Of a stretch of DNA of 64,000 nt, positions 33,636 to 42,512 are shown piece by piece. The notes beneath the pieces were generated by a model, which worked only from the letters and a program-made list of their open reading frames with translations, did not search any database and had not been told where the DNA came from. How positions within the stretch are numbered: position 1 is the first letter of the stretch; every line of letters starts with the position of its first letter. A program made the position numbers and the translations under genes. This DNA comes from Fimenecus sp045532175 (GTDB lineage Bacteria > Bacillota > Clostridia > Oscillospirales > Acutalibacteraceae), in assembly GCA_045532175.1 (NCBI GenBank), contig JAZSFK010000028.1:15026-79025 (forward strand). Direction: 5' to 3'.

Positions 33636-34004
33636 GTCTTCATTCAGTTGTCTTTGTAAATACTTTGGTAATTTTCCAATCACTACTTCATAACTATGGT
33701 CAATCATTTCAAAAATAATTTCATCGGGTACGGACCCATTAAGTGGAAATGTATTAAAATATGGTTGTTGAACAGGCGGACAATGATAACCTCTTACAAC
33801 AGTATCAGGAAACATTTGTCTGTAAAACTGTCCGGTCATTGCATCACATTTCAAAGTAACAGTATCTTTGCCTTTCAACTGGAAAAACTGTGCGAAAATT
33901 TTTTTCTCTACCTTAATTATTTCTGAATCTGGTCCAAATGGGTGGTCTAAATATGCACCATTTTTTGTAAGACAATACTCTATTAATTCTTGGGGTGTTA
34001 TCAT
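33633..34004 (-). CDS. MmcQ/YjbR family protein
   Basis: A 123-residue protein of the MmcQ/YjbR (DUF419) fold. It shows the family pattern of an early helix (EELI-type start), GAYLDHPFGPD, a central FFQLKGKDTVTLKCD strand pair and a late IFEMIDHSYEVV helix. The fold resembles the CyaY/double-wing DNA-binding proteins; function is unknown. Its start overlaps the stop of trmL by 4 bases, so the two are coupled. Confidence 0.85.
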   Translation of the reverse strand: MITPQELIEYCLTKNGAYLDHPFGPDSEIIKVEKKIFAQFFQLKGKDTVTLKCDAMTGQFYRQMFPDTVVRGYHCPPVQQPYFNTFPLNGSVPDEIIFEMIDHSYEVVIGKLPKYLQRQLNED

Positions 34005-34507
34005 TGTTGGTCACTCCAGTTATAATTCCTCAATTCTCCACTTTCAAGGAGTTGTGGATAATCCCATTGTCTTAATGTTTCGTAAACACCGATTGCAACT
34101 GCATTTGAAAGATTAAGGCTTCTTGCCTCGTCAATCATGGGGATTCTCACGCATTTGTCTGCATTTTCAAAAAGTAATTTTTCAGGTAATCCTGCAGTTT
34201 CCTTACCAAAAACAAGATATGTATTATCGGGATATTTTACATCTGAATGTCGGTTTTGTGCTTTTGTTGAAAAATAGAAGAAATTGCCACCTTTGTTTTT
34301 CTCGAAAAATTCTTCCATAGTGTCATAGTAGGTAATATCAAGCAGATACCAATAATCAAGACCTGCTCTTTTAAGTTTTTTGTCGTCAGGTGTAAACCCC
34401 ATTTTACCAACGAGATGCAATCTTGCACCTGTTGCTGCACAAGTTCTTGCAACATTACCTGTATTTTGTGGAATTTCTGGCTCAACCATTACTATATTAA
34501 GTGTCAT
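34001..34507 (-). CDS. trmL: tRNA (cytidine(34)-2'-O)-methyltransferase TrmL
   Basis: A 168-residue SPOUT methyltransferase. The N-terminal VEPEIPQNTGNVARTCAATG and the knot motifs LVFGKETAGLP and IPMIDEARSLNLSNAVAI are clear. TrmL methylates the wobble base of certain leucine tRNAs. ATG 34507 is chosen, with AAAGG about 9 bases upstream; a GTG three codons earlier is less likely. It is followed by the MmcQ-family gene in an ATGA overlap. Confidence 0.94.
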   Translation of the reverse strand: MTLNIVMVEPEIPQNTGNVARTCAATGARLHLVGKMGFTPDDKKLKRAGLDYWYLLDITYYDTMEEFFEKNKGGNFFYFSTKAQNRHSDVKYPDNTYLVFGKETAGLPEKLLFENADKCVRIPMIDEARSLNLSNAVAIGVYETLRQWDYPQLLESGELRNYNWSDQQ

Positions 34508-34666
34508 TTTTATCACCTTTAATTTTCAAAATTTTTCTGAATAAAAGTATAACATTTTTAGAAATAATTTTAAATACAAAATCATAATTTTTTTATTTCA
34601 TTTTCTAAAAATATTATTGTTCATTAAAAATTTTTTATGAGCAATCTGTGAAAAGGAGGAAGAAAA

Positions 34667-34846
34667 ATGGATAAGAAGCAAGTTGGTAAGGTTGTTGGTG
34701 CAACAATGCTTGCAGGTACAGCAGCGGCGGCAGTAACAAGTTCAATGACTGACAAAAACACTAAAAAGAAGATGAAGAAAACAGCAAAAAAGGCTATGGA
34801 CACGGTCAATAACGTAGTTGATAATGTCAACAAGATGATGAAATAA
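34667..34846 (+). CDS. Small Ala/Lys-rich protein, 59 residues
   Basis: ATG 34667 follows AAAAGGAGGAAG. The product has a weakly hydrophobic Gly/Ala stretch (VVGATMLAGTAAAAV, residues 9-23) and a lysine-rich helical remainder. It could be membrane-associated, somewhat like YtxH proteins, but it is too short to assign. It ends 11 bases before pdaA, so the two are likely cotranscribed. Confidence 0.6.
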   Translation: MDKKQVGKVVGATMLAGTAAAAVTSSMTDKNTKKKMKKTAKKAMDTVNNVVDNVNKMMK

Positions 34847-34857
34847 GGTGCTTTGAA

Positions 34858-35736
34858 ATGAAAAGAGTATTACAATTTTTCATTGTTGCAGCTTGTTTGT
34901 CATTGTTTTGTTCCTGCGAAAGACTTACTATGCCTAAGTATAATAAGGTTACAGAGCCTTCAACTGAAGTCAATGAGAATACTACTACGGAACAACCCGA
35001 TACAACAGTAAACATCACACCAATGGCAAGTAATTCAAGTGAAAAGAAATCGCACAGCTATGGTGTTGCCAAGAACGGTAAGGCAAATGAAATATCAATA
35101 AATGCACAGAATTATTTTATTGATAATAATTTTAAGGCATTTTGCCTCGATACTAAAACGGATAAAAAAATTATGTATCTTACTTTCGACTGCGGATATG
35201 AAAATGGTTACACTTCAAAAATACTTGATGTGTTAAAAGAGAAAAATGTCAATGCAGCATTTTTCTGCACATTACCACAAGTAAAGGCAAATCCTGATTT
35301 GATAAAAAGAATGATAGATGAGGGCCATATTGTTGGTAATCACTCCGTAACCCATCCGTCTTTTGCAGAAATTTCAACTGAACAGATGAAAACGGAAATC
35401 AAAGGTATGGAAGATTATTTAAAGACAAATTTCAATTATTGTGAACCTTATTTCAGGTTTCCGAAAGGTGAATATACCGATACGGCATTAAAAACAATTG
35501 AAGAATTGGGCTATACAAGTGTTTTCTGGTCACTTGCATATGCCGATTGGGATTTGAATAATCAAAAAGGCGAGGATTACGCATTTCAGACTGTGGTGTC
35601 ACGTTTTCATCCCGGTGCAGTAATCCTTTTGCACTCAGTATCACCTGATAATGCAAATGCTTTAGGCAGAATAATTGATGAGGCGAGAAATCAGGGATAT
35701 GAATTCTGTTCATTAAGAGATTATGTGTCGAATTAG
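34858..35736 (+). CDS. pdaA: PdaA-type polysaccharide deacetylase (spore cortex)
   Basis: A 292-residue lipoprotein-like enzyme. The N-terminal signal ends in a lipobox-like FCSC. A Thr/Ser-rich linker precedes the NodB homology domain, with YLTFDCGYENG (catalytic Asp), GNHSVTHPS (metal His pair), RFPKGEY and ILLHSVS. The wording matches the PdaA subgroup, which makes muramic-delta-lactam in the spore cortex. It stands beside SASP and other sporulation genes. Confidence 0.9.
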   Translation: MKRVLQFFIVAACLSLFCSCERLTMPKYNKVTEPSTEVNENTTTEQPDTTVNITPMASNSSEKKSHSYGVAKNGKANEISINAQNYFIDNNFKAFCLDTKTDKKIMYLTFDCGYENGYTSKILDVLKEKNVNAAFFCTLPQVKANPDLIKRMIDEGHIVGNHSVTHPSFAEISTEQMKTEIKGMEDYLKTNFNYCEPYFRFPKGEYTDTALKTIEELGYTSVFWSLAYADWDLNNQKGEDYAFQTVVSRFHPGAVILLHSVSPDNANALGRIIDEARNQGYEFCSLRDYVSN

Positions 35737-35830
35737 CAAAAATTTTCAATAATATTTAGTCGTAAGATGATAACACTACTACTGCAAACGCAATTGATAT
35801 ATAATATTAATTGATAAGGGGTGTTATAGA

Positions 35831-36025
35831 ATGTCAAGAGGTAATAAGAACGTAGTACCTGAGGCTCGTGAAGCTCTCAACCGTTTTAAGATGGAAGCAG
35901 CTTCTGAAGTTGGTGTAAACCTTAAGAATGGTTACAATGGTGACCTTACTTCAAAGCAGGCCGGTTCAGTTGGCGGTCAGATGGTTAAAAAGATGATTAA
36001 GTCATACGAAGAAAATATGAAATAA
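35831..36025 (+). CDS. Alpha/beta-type small acid-soluble spore protein
   Basis: A 64-residue DNA-binding spore protein. The classic features are present: EAREALNRFKMEAASEVGV, containing the GPR cleavage region (EAASE), and GDLTSKQAGSVGGQMVKKMI. It coats and protects spore DNA and is degraded by GPR (encoded at 29345) on germination. A GGGGTG ribosome site precedes ATG 35831, and a terminator follows. Confidence 0.94.
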   Translation: MSRGNKNVVPEAREALNRFKMEAASEVGVNLKNGYNGDLTSKQAGSVGGQMVKKMIKSYEENMK

Positions 36026-36047
36026 CAATCATTAAGTCTCTTTCAAG

Positions 36048-36083
36048 GACCTGGTGGGAAATATCCTATCAGGTCTGTTTTTT
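36048..36083 (+). terminator. Terminator of the SASP gene
   Basis: GACCTG (36048-36053) pairs with CAGGTC (36070-36075), extended by an inner GG/CC pair, followed by TGTTTTTT. Confidence 0.8.
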
Positions 36084-36117
36084 AACAAAAATTTTTAAAA
36101 TAAATCTTAAAAAAGTC

Positions 36118-36146
36118 TTGGAAAAATTATTATAATGTTATATAAT
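36118..36146 (+). promoter_or_regulatory. Promoter of the hprK-yraN operon
   Basis: TTGGAA (36118-36123), 17 bases, TATAAT (36141-36146), 38 bases before the TTG start of hprK. A second TATAAT lies at 36131. Confidence 0.65.
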
Positions 36147-36183
36147 ATTTTAAATATATATGTATAAAGGGGAGGTAGGCACT

Positions 36184-37152
36184 TTGGCATCAAAGTATTC
36201 TGTTTCGCTGGAAAAAATAATTACTGAATTTGGTTTTGAGACTCTATATTTACCTTGTGACGCATCTGAGCTTTCAATAACATCTCAAGAAGTAAATAGG
36301 CCCGGTCTTTTACTTGCGGGTAACGATAAATATTTCGACCCCGCTCGTGTTCAATATTTAGGTTTTTCCGAGTTTGAATTTATAAAATCCTTTGATAAAG
36401 AAAAACAGCTTGAGTGTATTGACCGTCTTTTCAGCAAGCAACCACCCGTTGTAATTATTACAAGAAGTCTTGAGCCTCTTGATGGTATGGTTGAAGCCGC
36501 AAAAAAATATCGTGTTCCGATTATCAGAACAGTAGAAGCAACATCTGCAAGTATGTCAACACTTATATATTTCCTTGGTACTGCACTTGCACCTCGTATA
36601 ACACGTCATGGTGTTCTTGTTGAGGTTTATGGAGAAGGTGTTTTAATTGTTGGCGACAGCGGTGTTGGAAAAAGTGAAACTGCTATCGAGCTTATTAAAC
36701 GCGGTCATCGTCTGATTGCTGATGATGCTGTTGAAATCAGAAAAGCATCAGCCAAAACTCTTGTAGGCTCTGCACCTGATAATATTCGACATTTTATTGA
36801 ACTTCGCGGTATTGGTATTATCAATGCCCGTCGTCTTTTTGGTATGGGTGCTGTTAAAATGACTGAAAAAATCAATATGGTTGTTCAGCTTGAGCCGTGG
36901 GACAGTTCAAAGGTGTATGACCGTATGGGACTTGATAATGAGTACATAAATATTATGGATGTTAAAATTCCCCTTACGGTTGTTCCTGTAAAACCCGGTC
37001 GAAACCTTGCTATTATCATAGAGTGTGCAGCGATGAATAACAGACAGAAAAAAATGGGTTACAATGCTGCTCGTGAGCTTCTTCATCAGCTTGGTATGGA
37101 TGAGGGTTATGAACCCAAGGCACACGAAATTGACATCTGGCAAAATTATTAA
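36184..37152 (+). CDS. hprK: HPr kinase/phosphorylase
   Basis: A 322-residue bifunctional enzyme that phosphorylates Ser46 of HPr and reverses it, controlling carbon catabolite repression. An N-terminal domain precedes the Walker A GDSGVGKS at 157-164. HRLIADDAVEI, IELRGIGIIN and the C-terminal signature follow. The true start is TTG 36184: GGGGAGG lies 8 bases upstream, and an in-frame ATG at 36160 would encode that ribosome site. It is the first gene of a tight nine-gene operon. Confidence 0.95.
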   Translation: MASKYSVSLEKIITEFGFETLYLPCDASELSITSQEVNRPGLLLAGNDKYFDPARVQYLGFSEFEFIKSFDKEKQLECIDRLFSKQPPVVIITRSLEPLDGMVEAAKKYRVPIIRTVEATSASMSTLIYFLGTALAPRITRHGVLVEVYGEGVLIVGDSGVGKSETAIELIKRGHRLIADDAVEIRKASAKTLVGSAPDNIRHFIELRGIGIINARRLFGMGAVKMTEKINMVVQLEPWDSSKVYDRMGLDNEYINIMDVKIPLTVVPVKPGRNLAIIIECAAMNNRQKKMGYNAARELLHQLGMDEGYEPKAHEIDIWQNY

Positions 37153-37176
37153 ATCTTTAAGAAAGAAGGAAAATCA

Positions 37177-38082
37177 GTGTATAAGGAAATTGCATTATTT
37201 GCTGAAAATTTAGGTGCAATCGTTGAATTTAACGCACCGATGAAAAAATATACAAGCTTTAAATGTGGTGGTAATGCAAGTCTTTTGATTACACCTGATT
37301 CTGTTGATTCTTTGCAGCAGATTATATCTTTTTGTCACTCAAAAAATGTAAAACCATTGATTATCGGCAATGGCTCAAATCTTTTAATTACAGACAACGG
37401 AATAGAGAATGTTGTTATCAAAATTGGCTCTAAAATGTCAAAAATGGAGCTTGTTGATGAAACAACAATCTGTTGTGAAGCAGGAGCATCGTTAAAGAGT
37501 CTTTGTATGTTTGCGCTTGAAAACTCCCTTTCAGGACTTGAATTTGCCTATGGTATTCCGGGCACACTCGGTGGTGCGGTCTATATGAACGCAGGTGCTT
37601 ATGGCGGAGAAATGAAGGATGTTTTGTTCTCTTGTAAGCACATAGATTCAAATGGGAATATCGGTGAGTTGTCACGAGATGAACTTAATTTAAGATACCG
37701 TGGCAGTGCTTATACTGACAATGGCTTTACAGTTATTTCTGCCATTATGAAGCTTAAAAAAGCAGAGAAGAATGAAATTAAAGTCGCTATGGATGATAAA
37801 TTGCAAAGGCGTAAGGATAAGCAACCCTTGGAATATCCAAGCGCAGGAAGCACCTTTAAACGTCCTGAAGGCTATTTTGCAGGTGCACTTATTCATGAGG
37901 CAGGTCTTAAAGGCTATACAGTTGGTGGTGCACAGGTAAGTGAAAAACATGCAGGTTTTGTTATAAATAAAAACAACGCAACTGCAACCGATGTGATTAC
38001 TCTTATTAAAGATGTTCAGAAAATTGTATTTGAAAAGCACGGAGTAATGCTTGAGACAGAAGTTAAAATTATCGGCAATTAA
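37177..38082 (+). CDS. murB: UDP-N-acetylenolpyruvoylglucosamine reductase MurB
   Basis: A 301-residue FAD enzyme (type II MurB) for the second step of peptidoglycan precursor synthesis. FAD-binding segments IGNGSNLL, YGIPGTLGGAVYMNAGAYG, YRGSAY and PSAGSTFKRP with the C-terminal glutamate (MLETEV) are visible. The start is GTG 37177 with AAGAAGGA upstream. It sits 24 bases after hprK. Confidence 0.96.
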   Translation: MYKEIALFAENLGAIVEFNAPMKKYTSFKCGGNASLLITPDSVDSLQQIISFCHSKNVKPLIIGNGSNLLITDNGIENVVIKIGSKMSKMELVDETTICCEAGASLKSLCMFALENSLSGLEFAYGIPGTLGGAVYMNAGAYGGEMKDVLFSCKHIDSNGNIGELSRDELNLRYRGSAYTDNGFTVISAIMKLKKAEKNEIKVAMDDKLQRRKDKQPLEYPSAGSTFKRPEGYFAGALIHEAGLKGYTVGGAQVSEKHAGFVINKNNATATDVITLIKDVQKIVFEKHGVMLETEVKIIGN

Positions 38083-38109
38083 GTTGGCAAAATAAAAGGA
38101 GATACTAGT

Positions 38110-38970
38110 ATGCAACTTGTTATTGTTACAGGAATGTCCGGAGCAGGAAAATCAAGAGTTATCGACTCATTGGAGGACATTGGCTTTTTTTGTGTTGATA
38201 ATATGACACCCAAACTTATCCCGACATTTGTTCAGATTCTTAATGATTCTGCGGAACAAAGGGAAAAAGTGGCTATAGTGACCGATGTGCGCCTTGGCGG
38301 TTCATTTTCCAGTCTTTTCTCCGCACTTGAAGAACTGAATTCTATGGAGTGCGAGTACAGAATTTTGTTTATAGATGCTGATAATGAAGTTATTTTAAGA
38401 AGATATCAGGAAACAAGAAGAAAACATCCGCTTTCAAAGTTTGATGAATCCAAATCTTTGCAGGACATTATTTTGAAAGAAAGAGAAATGCTTAAGGATG
38501 TAAGGAATATTTCCAATTATGTTATTGATACATCATATATGTCCACATCACAACTTAAAGAACGTGTGGCAACCCTCTTCTTTGATGATGTTTCAAGAAC
38601 AATGAAAATAAGTGTTTTATCTTTTGGCTTTAAATATGGTTCTCCAAAGGATTCAGACCTGGTTTTTGACGTTCGTTGTTTACCTAACCCATTTTATGTG
38701 CCTGAACTCAAACATCAGACAGGACTTGATAAGCCTGTTTATGATTATGTTATGGGTTTTGATGAAGCAAAGGGACTTGAACCAAAACTTCTTGACTTGG
38801 TTTCATATCTTGTTCCTTTGTATAGAAGTGAAGGAAAAAGTCAACTTACTATCGCTGTCGGTTGTACGGGTGGTAAACATCGTTCAGTTGTGTTTGCTGA
38901 AAAAATATATGAAAAGATTAAATCAGACGGCTTTAATGTGTCCGTTTATCATAGAGATATAAATAGATAA
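38110..38970 (+). CDS. rapZ: RNase adapter RapZ / nucleotide-binding protein YvcJ
   Basis: A 286-residue P-loop protein. Walker A is GMSGAGKS at 8-15. SLEDIGFFCVDNMTPKLI, FDVRCLPNPFYVPELK and GCTGGKHRSV near the C-terminus are diagnostic. In E. coli RapZ tunes glmS via small RNAs; the Bacillus homologue YvcJ hydrolyses nucleotides and affects competence. Here it lies just before whiA as usual, but yvcK, normally between them, is missing. Confidence 0.95.
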   Translation: MQLVIVTGMSGAGKSRVIDSLEDIGFFCVDNMTPKLIPTFVQILNDSAEQREKVAIVTDVRLGGSFSSLFSALEELNSMECEYRILFIDADNEVILRRYQETRRKHPLSKFDESKSLQDIILKEREMLKDVRNISNYVIDTSYMSTSQLKERVATLFFDDVSRTMKISVLSFGFKYGSPKDSDLVFDVRCLPNPFYVPELKHQTGLDKPVYDYVMGFDEAKGLEPKLLDLVSYLVPLYRSEGKSQLTIAVGCTGGKHRSVVFAEKIYEKIKSDGFNVSVYHRDINR

Positions 38971-38982
38971 AGGGTTTTTGAG

Positions 38983-39885
38983 ATGTCATTTTCTTCAGAT
39001 GTGAAAAATGAAATACTTTCCGCAGAAATTGAAACGAACTGCTGTTTACATGCTTTTGCATACGGTATGATGTTGTTTTCAAGAGCTTTCTCATACTATG
39101 ATATGTATTTGCTTACTGAACATAGTGGTGTAGCGAAAAAATATGCCGAGCTTATGACAACAGTGTGTGGAATTAAACCGAATTTTTCAAAATCTGATGC
39201 CGGAAAATATAAAATAGAGATTAAAAATAAGGAAGACAGATTAAAGGTTTTGAAAACCTTTGGCTATGATAGGAAGAATGGTGCGTCAAGAATCAATTGG
39301 AGTAACTTTACAGATGAATGCTGTAAAATAGCATTTTTGAAGGGTGCATTTTTGACTTGTGGTACAGTAAACGACCCAAATAAAAACTACCATCTGGAAT
39401 TTGTTGTTCCTTATCTTAATTTAAGTCGTGACCTTAATTTATTTATAAATGATTATGATGATTTGAATGTCGTGCCTAAAAGTGTGACAAGAAATTCTAA
39501 CTATGTTATATATTTCAAGGATAGCGAATCAATAGAGGATGTGTTGACAGTAATGGGTGCATTTAATTCCTCGCTTGAAATAATGGGCGTTAAAATGTAT
39601 AAGGATGTCCGAAATAATGTCAATCGCAAATTGAATTTTGAAAGTGCCAATCTTGATAAGACAATCTCTGCTGCATCAAAGCAGACAGACGCTATAATTC
39701 ATATTAAAAAAACTGTTGGACTTTCATATCTTTCTGATGATTTAAAGGAGATTGCCGAATTAAGACTGGAAAATCCTGATATGTCCCTGCGAGAATTGGG
39801 TGAAATTCTTTCAACACCCATTTCACGTTCAGGAGTTAATCACAGACTCCAAAAAATATGTGATATCGCAAAAGTAGTTAAATGA
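38983..39885 (+). CDS. whiA: DNA-binding protein WhiA
   Basis: A 300-residue protein with the WhiA layout. An N-terminal LAGLIDADG-like region begins SFSSDVKNEIL and includes FLKGAFLTCGTVNDPNKNYHLEF. A C-terminal helix-turn-helix includes MSLRELGEILSTPISRSGVNHRLQKI. WhiA influences cell division and chromosome segregation in Firmicutes. Its stop overlaps the ATG of the first signal peptidase gene (ATGA). Confidence 0.95.
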   Translation: MSFSSDVKNEILSAEIETNCCLHAFAYGMMLFSRAFSYYDMYLLTEHSGVAKKYAELMTTVCGIKPNFSKSDAGKYKIEIKNKEDRLKVLKTFGYDRKNGASRINWSNFTDECCKIAFLKGAFLTCGTVNDPNKNYHLEFVVPYLNLSRDLNLFINDYDDLNVVPKSVTRNSNYVIYFKDSESIEDVLTVMGAFNSSLEIMGVKMYKDVRNNVNRKLNFESANLDKTISAASKQTDAIIHIKKTVGLSYLSDDLKEIAELRLENPDMSLRELGEILSTPISRSGVNHRLQKICDIAKVVK

Positions 39886-40502
39886 AAGCTGGTAATTTAG
39901 TGAGAAAAACAGACGATTATTTTATTACATATAATAACAGTAATAAAAAGACTCCTGTTAAAACAAAAAAATCCGGGTGGTATATTTTTTATAATTGGCT
40001 GGATTCTTTGGTTTTTGCTATTATTTTAATCTTGATAGTTTTTGCCTTTTTCTTTAGAATCGTAGGAGTAAATGGTGATTCTATGAATCCAACTCTCAAA
40101 AATGGGGAGTGGCTCACTGTAAGTGCAATTAATAAAACTATTGACAGAGGAGATATTGTTGTTATTACACAGCCCAATGTGCTTAATGAACCATTAATTA
40201 AGAGAGTGGTTGCAGTTGGCGGAAATACAATTGATATTGATTTTAAAACAGGTGACGTAATAATTAACGGACAAATTGTAGACGAACCTTTTATTAAGGC
40301 GAAAACACATAAGCAAGGTGATTTTGAAGGCCCAATAACAATTCCTAAAGGATATGTTTTCGTTATGGGCGATAATCGTAATGATTCCCTTGATAGTAGA
40401 TATAATGTAATTGGACTTATCGATGAAAGATATGTCCTCGGTGTTGTAGATTATAGATTATTCCCTATGGGTGAAGTGGAGAATACTGATGATGGAAAAT
40501 AA
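39882..40502 (+). CDS. lepB: Signal peptidase I, first of a tandem pair
   Basis: A 206-residue type I signal peptidase. The N-terminal 40 residues are cytosolic, followed by a single helix (about 42-62). The nucleophile Ser is in NGDSMNPTL, the catalytic Lys in LIKRVVAVGG, and the C-terminal box is GDNRNDSLDSR. It cleaves signal peptides on the outer membrane face. Translation is coupled to whiA by an ATGA overlap and to the next gene by a 14-base overlap. Confidence 0.94.
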   Translation: MKAGNLVRKTDDYFITYNNSNKKTPVKTKKSGWYIFYNWLDSLVFAIILILIVFAFFFRIVGVNGDSMNPTLKNGEWLTVSAINKTIDRGDIVVITQPNVLNEPLIKRVVAVGGNTIDIDFKTGDVIINGQIVDEPFIKAKTHKQGDFEGPITIPKGYVFVMGDNRNDSLDSRYNVIGLIDERYVLGVVDYRLFPMGEVENTDDGK

Positions 40503-41043
40503 AAAATCCGTTGTAAACGCATATGATTTTATATCAATGGCTGTGTCCGCTGTCATTATTGTAGCAGTAATTTTTACATTTTTCTTTAAGATTTCCACTG
40601 TTAGCGGCAAATCGATGGAGAATACTCTTCATAATGGGGACCAATTGATTATAAGTGCCATACCGGGTGAAATTGAGTACGGTGATGTGGTTGTTGTATC
40701 TCAACCAAATGTTTACAGCAAGGTGCTTATAAAACGTGTAATTGCAGTTGGTGGACAAACAATTAAATTTGATGCCGTTAACAATCAAGTAAGTGTTGAT
40801 GGTAAAGTCATTGATGAACCATATATTAAGGAGGAAATGGAATATACTTTTTCAACCTCGAAAGAGTATGTTGTTCCTGAGGGTAAATTATTCTTAATGG
40901 GAGATAATCGTAATTTTTCTGCAGATAGTCGAGATATCAGAATTGGTATGGTAGATGAAGATTACGTTGTTGGCAAAGTCATTTACAGATTTGGCGATAA
41001 GGCTATTTTTAATTCAAATTTTATGGAGGCACATAATGGCTGA
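40489..41043 (+). CDS. lepB: Signal peptidase I, second of a tandem pair
   Basis: A 184-residue paralogue of the preceding gene. ATG 40489 is preceded by GGAG with 7 bases between. The Ser lies in SGKSMENTL, the Lys in LIKRVIAVGG, and the C-terminal box is GDNRNFSADSR, so it appears active. Divergence from its neighbour suggests an old duplication with separate substrate preference. It overlaps both neighbours (14 bases with the first lepB, 8 bases with rbgA). Confidence 0.92.
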   Translation: MMENKKSVVNAYDFISMAVSAVIIVAVIFTFFFKISTVSGKSMENTLHNGDQLIISAIPGEIEYGDVVVVSQPNVYSKVLIKRVIAVGGQTIKFDAVNNQVSVDGKVIDEPYIKEEMEYTFSTSKEYVVPEGKLFLMGDNRNFSADSRDIRIGMVDEDYVVGKVIYRFGDKAIFNSNFMEAHNG

Positions 41044-41902
41044 TAATCAAAAACAAATTGTTCAATGGTTTCCTGGCCATATGGCAAAAACACGTCGCCT
41101 TATTAAAGAAAGCCTACCTCTTGTTGATGGTGTAACTGAAATTATAGACGCAAGGATACCATATAGCAGTTCAAATCCTGAATTGGAGGAACTGATAAAC
41201 AATAAACCTCGTATAGTTCTTTTGAATAAATGTGACCTAGCCGATAAGAATACAACTAATAAATGGATAGAGTATTACAAAAGAAAAGATGTTTGTGCCA
41301 TACCTGTTGATTGCCGTACAGGAAAAGGACTTAATAATTATATTGTTGCTGTGCGTGATGTTTTAAAAAATGTTATTAAGAAAAATGAAGATAGAGGTAT
41401 GCCCGGAAAAGCCTTGAGGATTATGGTTGTAGGTATTCCTAACACAGGCAAATCATCTTTTATCAATCGTATGGCAGGAACTTCAAAGGCGAAGGTTGCT
41501 GATAAAGCTGGTGTCACAAGGCATAATCAGTGGTTTCCAATTGGCAATGGTATAGAGTTGCTTGACACCCCTGGTGTTTTATGGCCTAAATTTGACGACC
41601 CGAAGGTAGGAGACAGACTTGCATTCATTGGTTCGGTAAAAGATGAAATCCTTGATGCCGAAACTTTAGCAATCAGACTTTTAGAGGTTATGAAAAATGA
41701 CTATCCTGAAAGGTTAATTGAAAGATATAAAATAGATGGTTTTGCTGATAAAGAGGCTTGGGAAGTCCTTGAGCTGATTGGTAAAAAACGCGGAATGATG
41801 ATAAAGGGCGGAGAAATTGACTATGAAAGAGCCTCGGTAATGCTTCTTGATGAATATCGTGGCGGAAGACTTGGTTTGATTACTCTTGAAAAACCGGAGT
41901 AG
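41036..41902 (+). CDS. rbgA: Ribosome biogenesis GTPase RbgA (YlqF)
   Basis: A 288-residue circularly permuted GTPase needed for 50S assembly. The motif order is G4 (NKCD), G1 (GIPNTGKSS), G3 (DTPG), and the N-terminal QWFPGHMAK with catalytic His region is present. ATG 41036 with GGAGG 6 bases upstream is the start, inside the end of the preceding gene; a longer in-frame extension is not translated. Confidence 0.95.
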   Translation: MADNQKQIVQWFPGHMAKTRRLIKESLPLVDGVTEIIDARIPYSSSNPELEELINNKPRIVLLNKCDLADKNTTNKWIEYYKRKDVCAIPVDCRTGKGLNNYIVAVRDVLKNVIKKNEDRGMPGKALRIMVVGIPNTGKSSFINRMAGTSKAKVADKAGVTRHNQWFPIGNGIELLDTPGVLWPKFDDPKVGDRLAFIGSVKDEILDAETLAIRLLEVMKNDYPERLIERYKIDGFADKEAWEVLELIGKKRGMMIKGGEIDYERASVMLLDEYRGGRLGLITLEKPE

Positions 41903-41906
41903 AATT

Positions 41907-42512
41907 ATGGATTATTTATTTGAGCAAAATGCTCTTAATGCAGGGTATAAAGTAATATGCGGAATAGATGAGGCAGGTCGCGGACCATTAGCAGGCCCCG
42001 TACACGCAGCAACCGTTATATTACCCATAGGTCTTGAAATAGAGGGGCTTAATGATTCAAAGAAATTAAGCGAGAAAAAAAGAGAACAGCTTTTTGACGT
42101 GATTTGTGAAAAAGCCATTGATTATTCAATAGGAATTGCCACTGAAAAGGAGATTGATGAAATCAATATTCTTAATGCAACTTTTTTAGCTATGCACAGA
42201 GCAGTAGAAGGTCTTAAGATTAAGCCTGATTATGCTTTGATTGATGGCAATCAATATCCAAAAATTCCTTTTGTGGCTGAAGAAACTGTTGTTAAAGGTG
42301 ATGCGAAAAGCATGTCTGTTGCTGCTGCATCAATTCTTGCAAAGGTTAGTCGTGACAGATTTATGCTTGAAAAAGCAAAGGAATATCCGCAGTATCAATT
42401 TGAAAAGCATAAGGGATATGGTACAAAATTGCATTATGAAATGTTAGCAGAATACGGACCGTCACCTATACACCGAATGACATTTTTAAAAAAATTGTAT
42501 GGTGAAAAGTAA
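41907..42512 (+). CDS. rnhB: Ribonuclease HII
   Basis: A 201-residue RNase H2 that removes RNA primers and single ribonucleotides from DNA. The acidic active site is visible in GIDEAGRGPLAGPV, with ALIDGN and the GYGTKLHYE segment later. ATG 41907 has GGAG 7 bases upstream, in the end of rbgA. It is directly followed by the yraN-family gene with no gap. Confidence 0.96.
   Translation: MDYLFEQNALNAGYKVICGIDEAGRGPLAGPVHAATVILPIGLEIEGLNDSKKLSEKKREQLFDVICEKAIDYSIGIATEKEIDEINILNATFLAMHRAVEGLKIKPDYALIDGNQYPKIPFVAEETVVKGDAKSMSVAAASILAKVSRDRFMLEKAKEYPQYQFEKHKGYGTKLHYEMLAEYGPSPIHRMTFLKKLYGEK

Noticed and set aside
40955..41035. Upstream extension of rbgA inside the second lepB
   Set aside because: GGAGG lies 6 bases before ATG 41036, where the conserved RbgA N-terminus begins.
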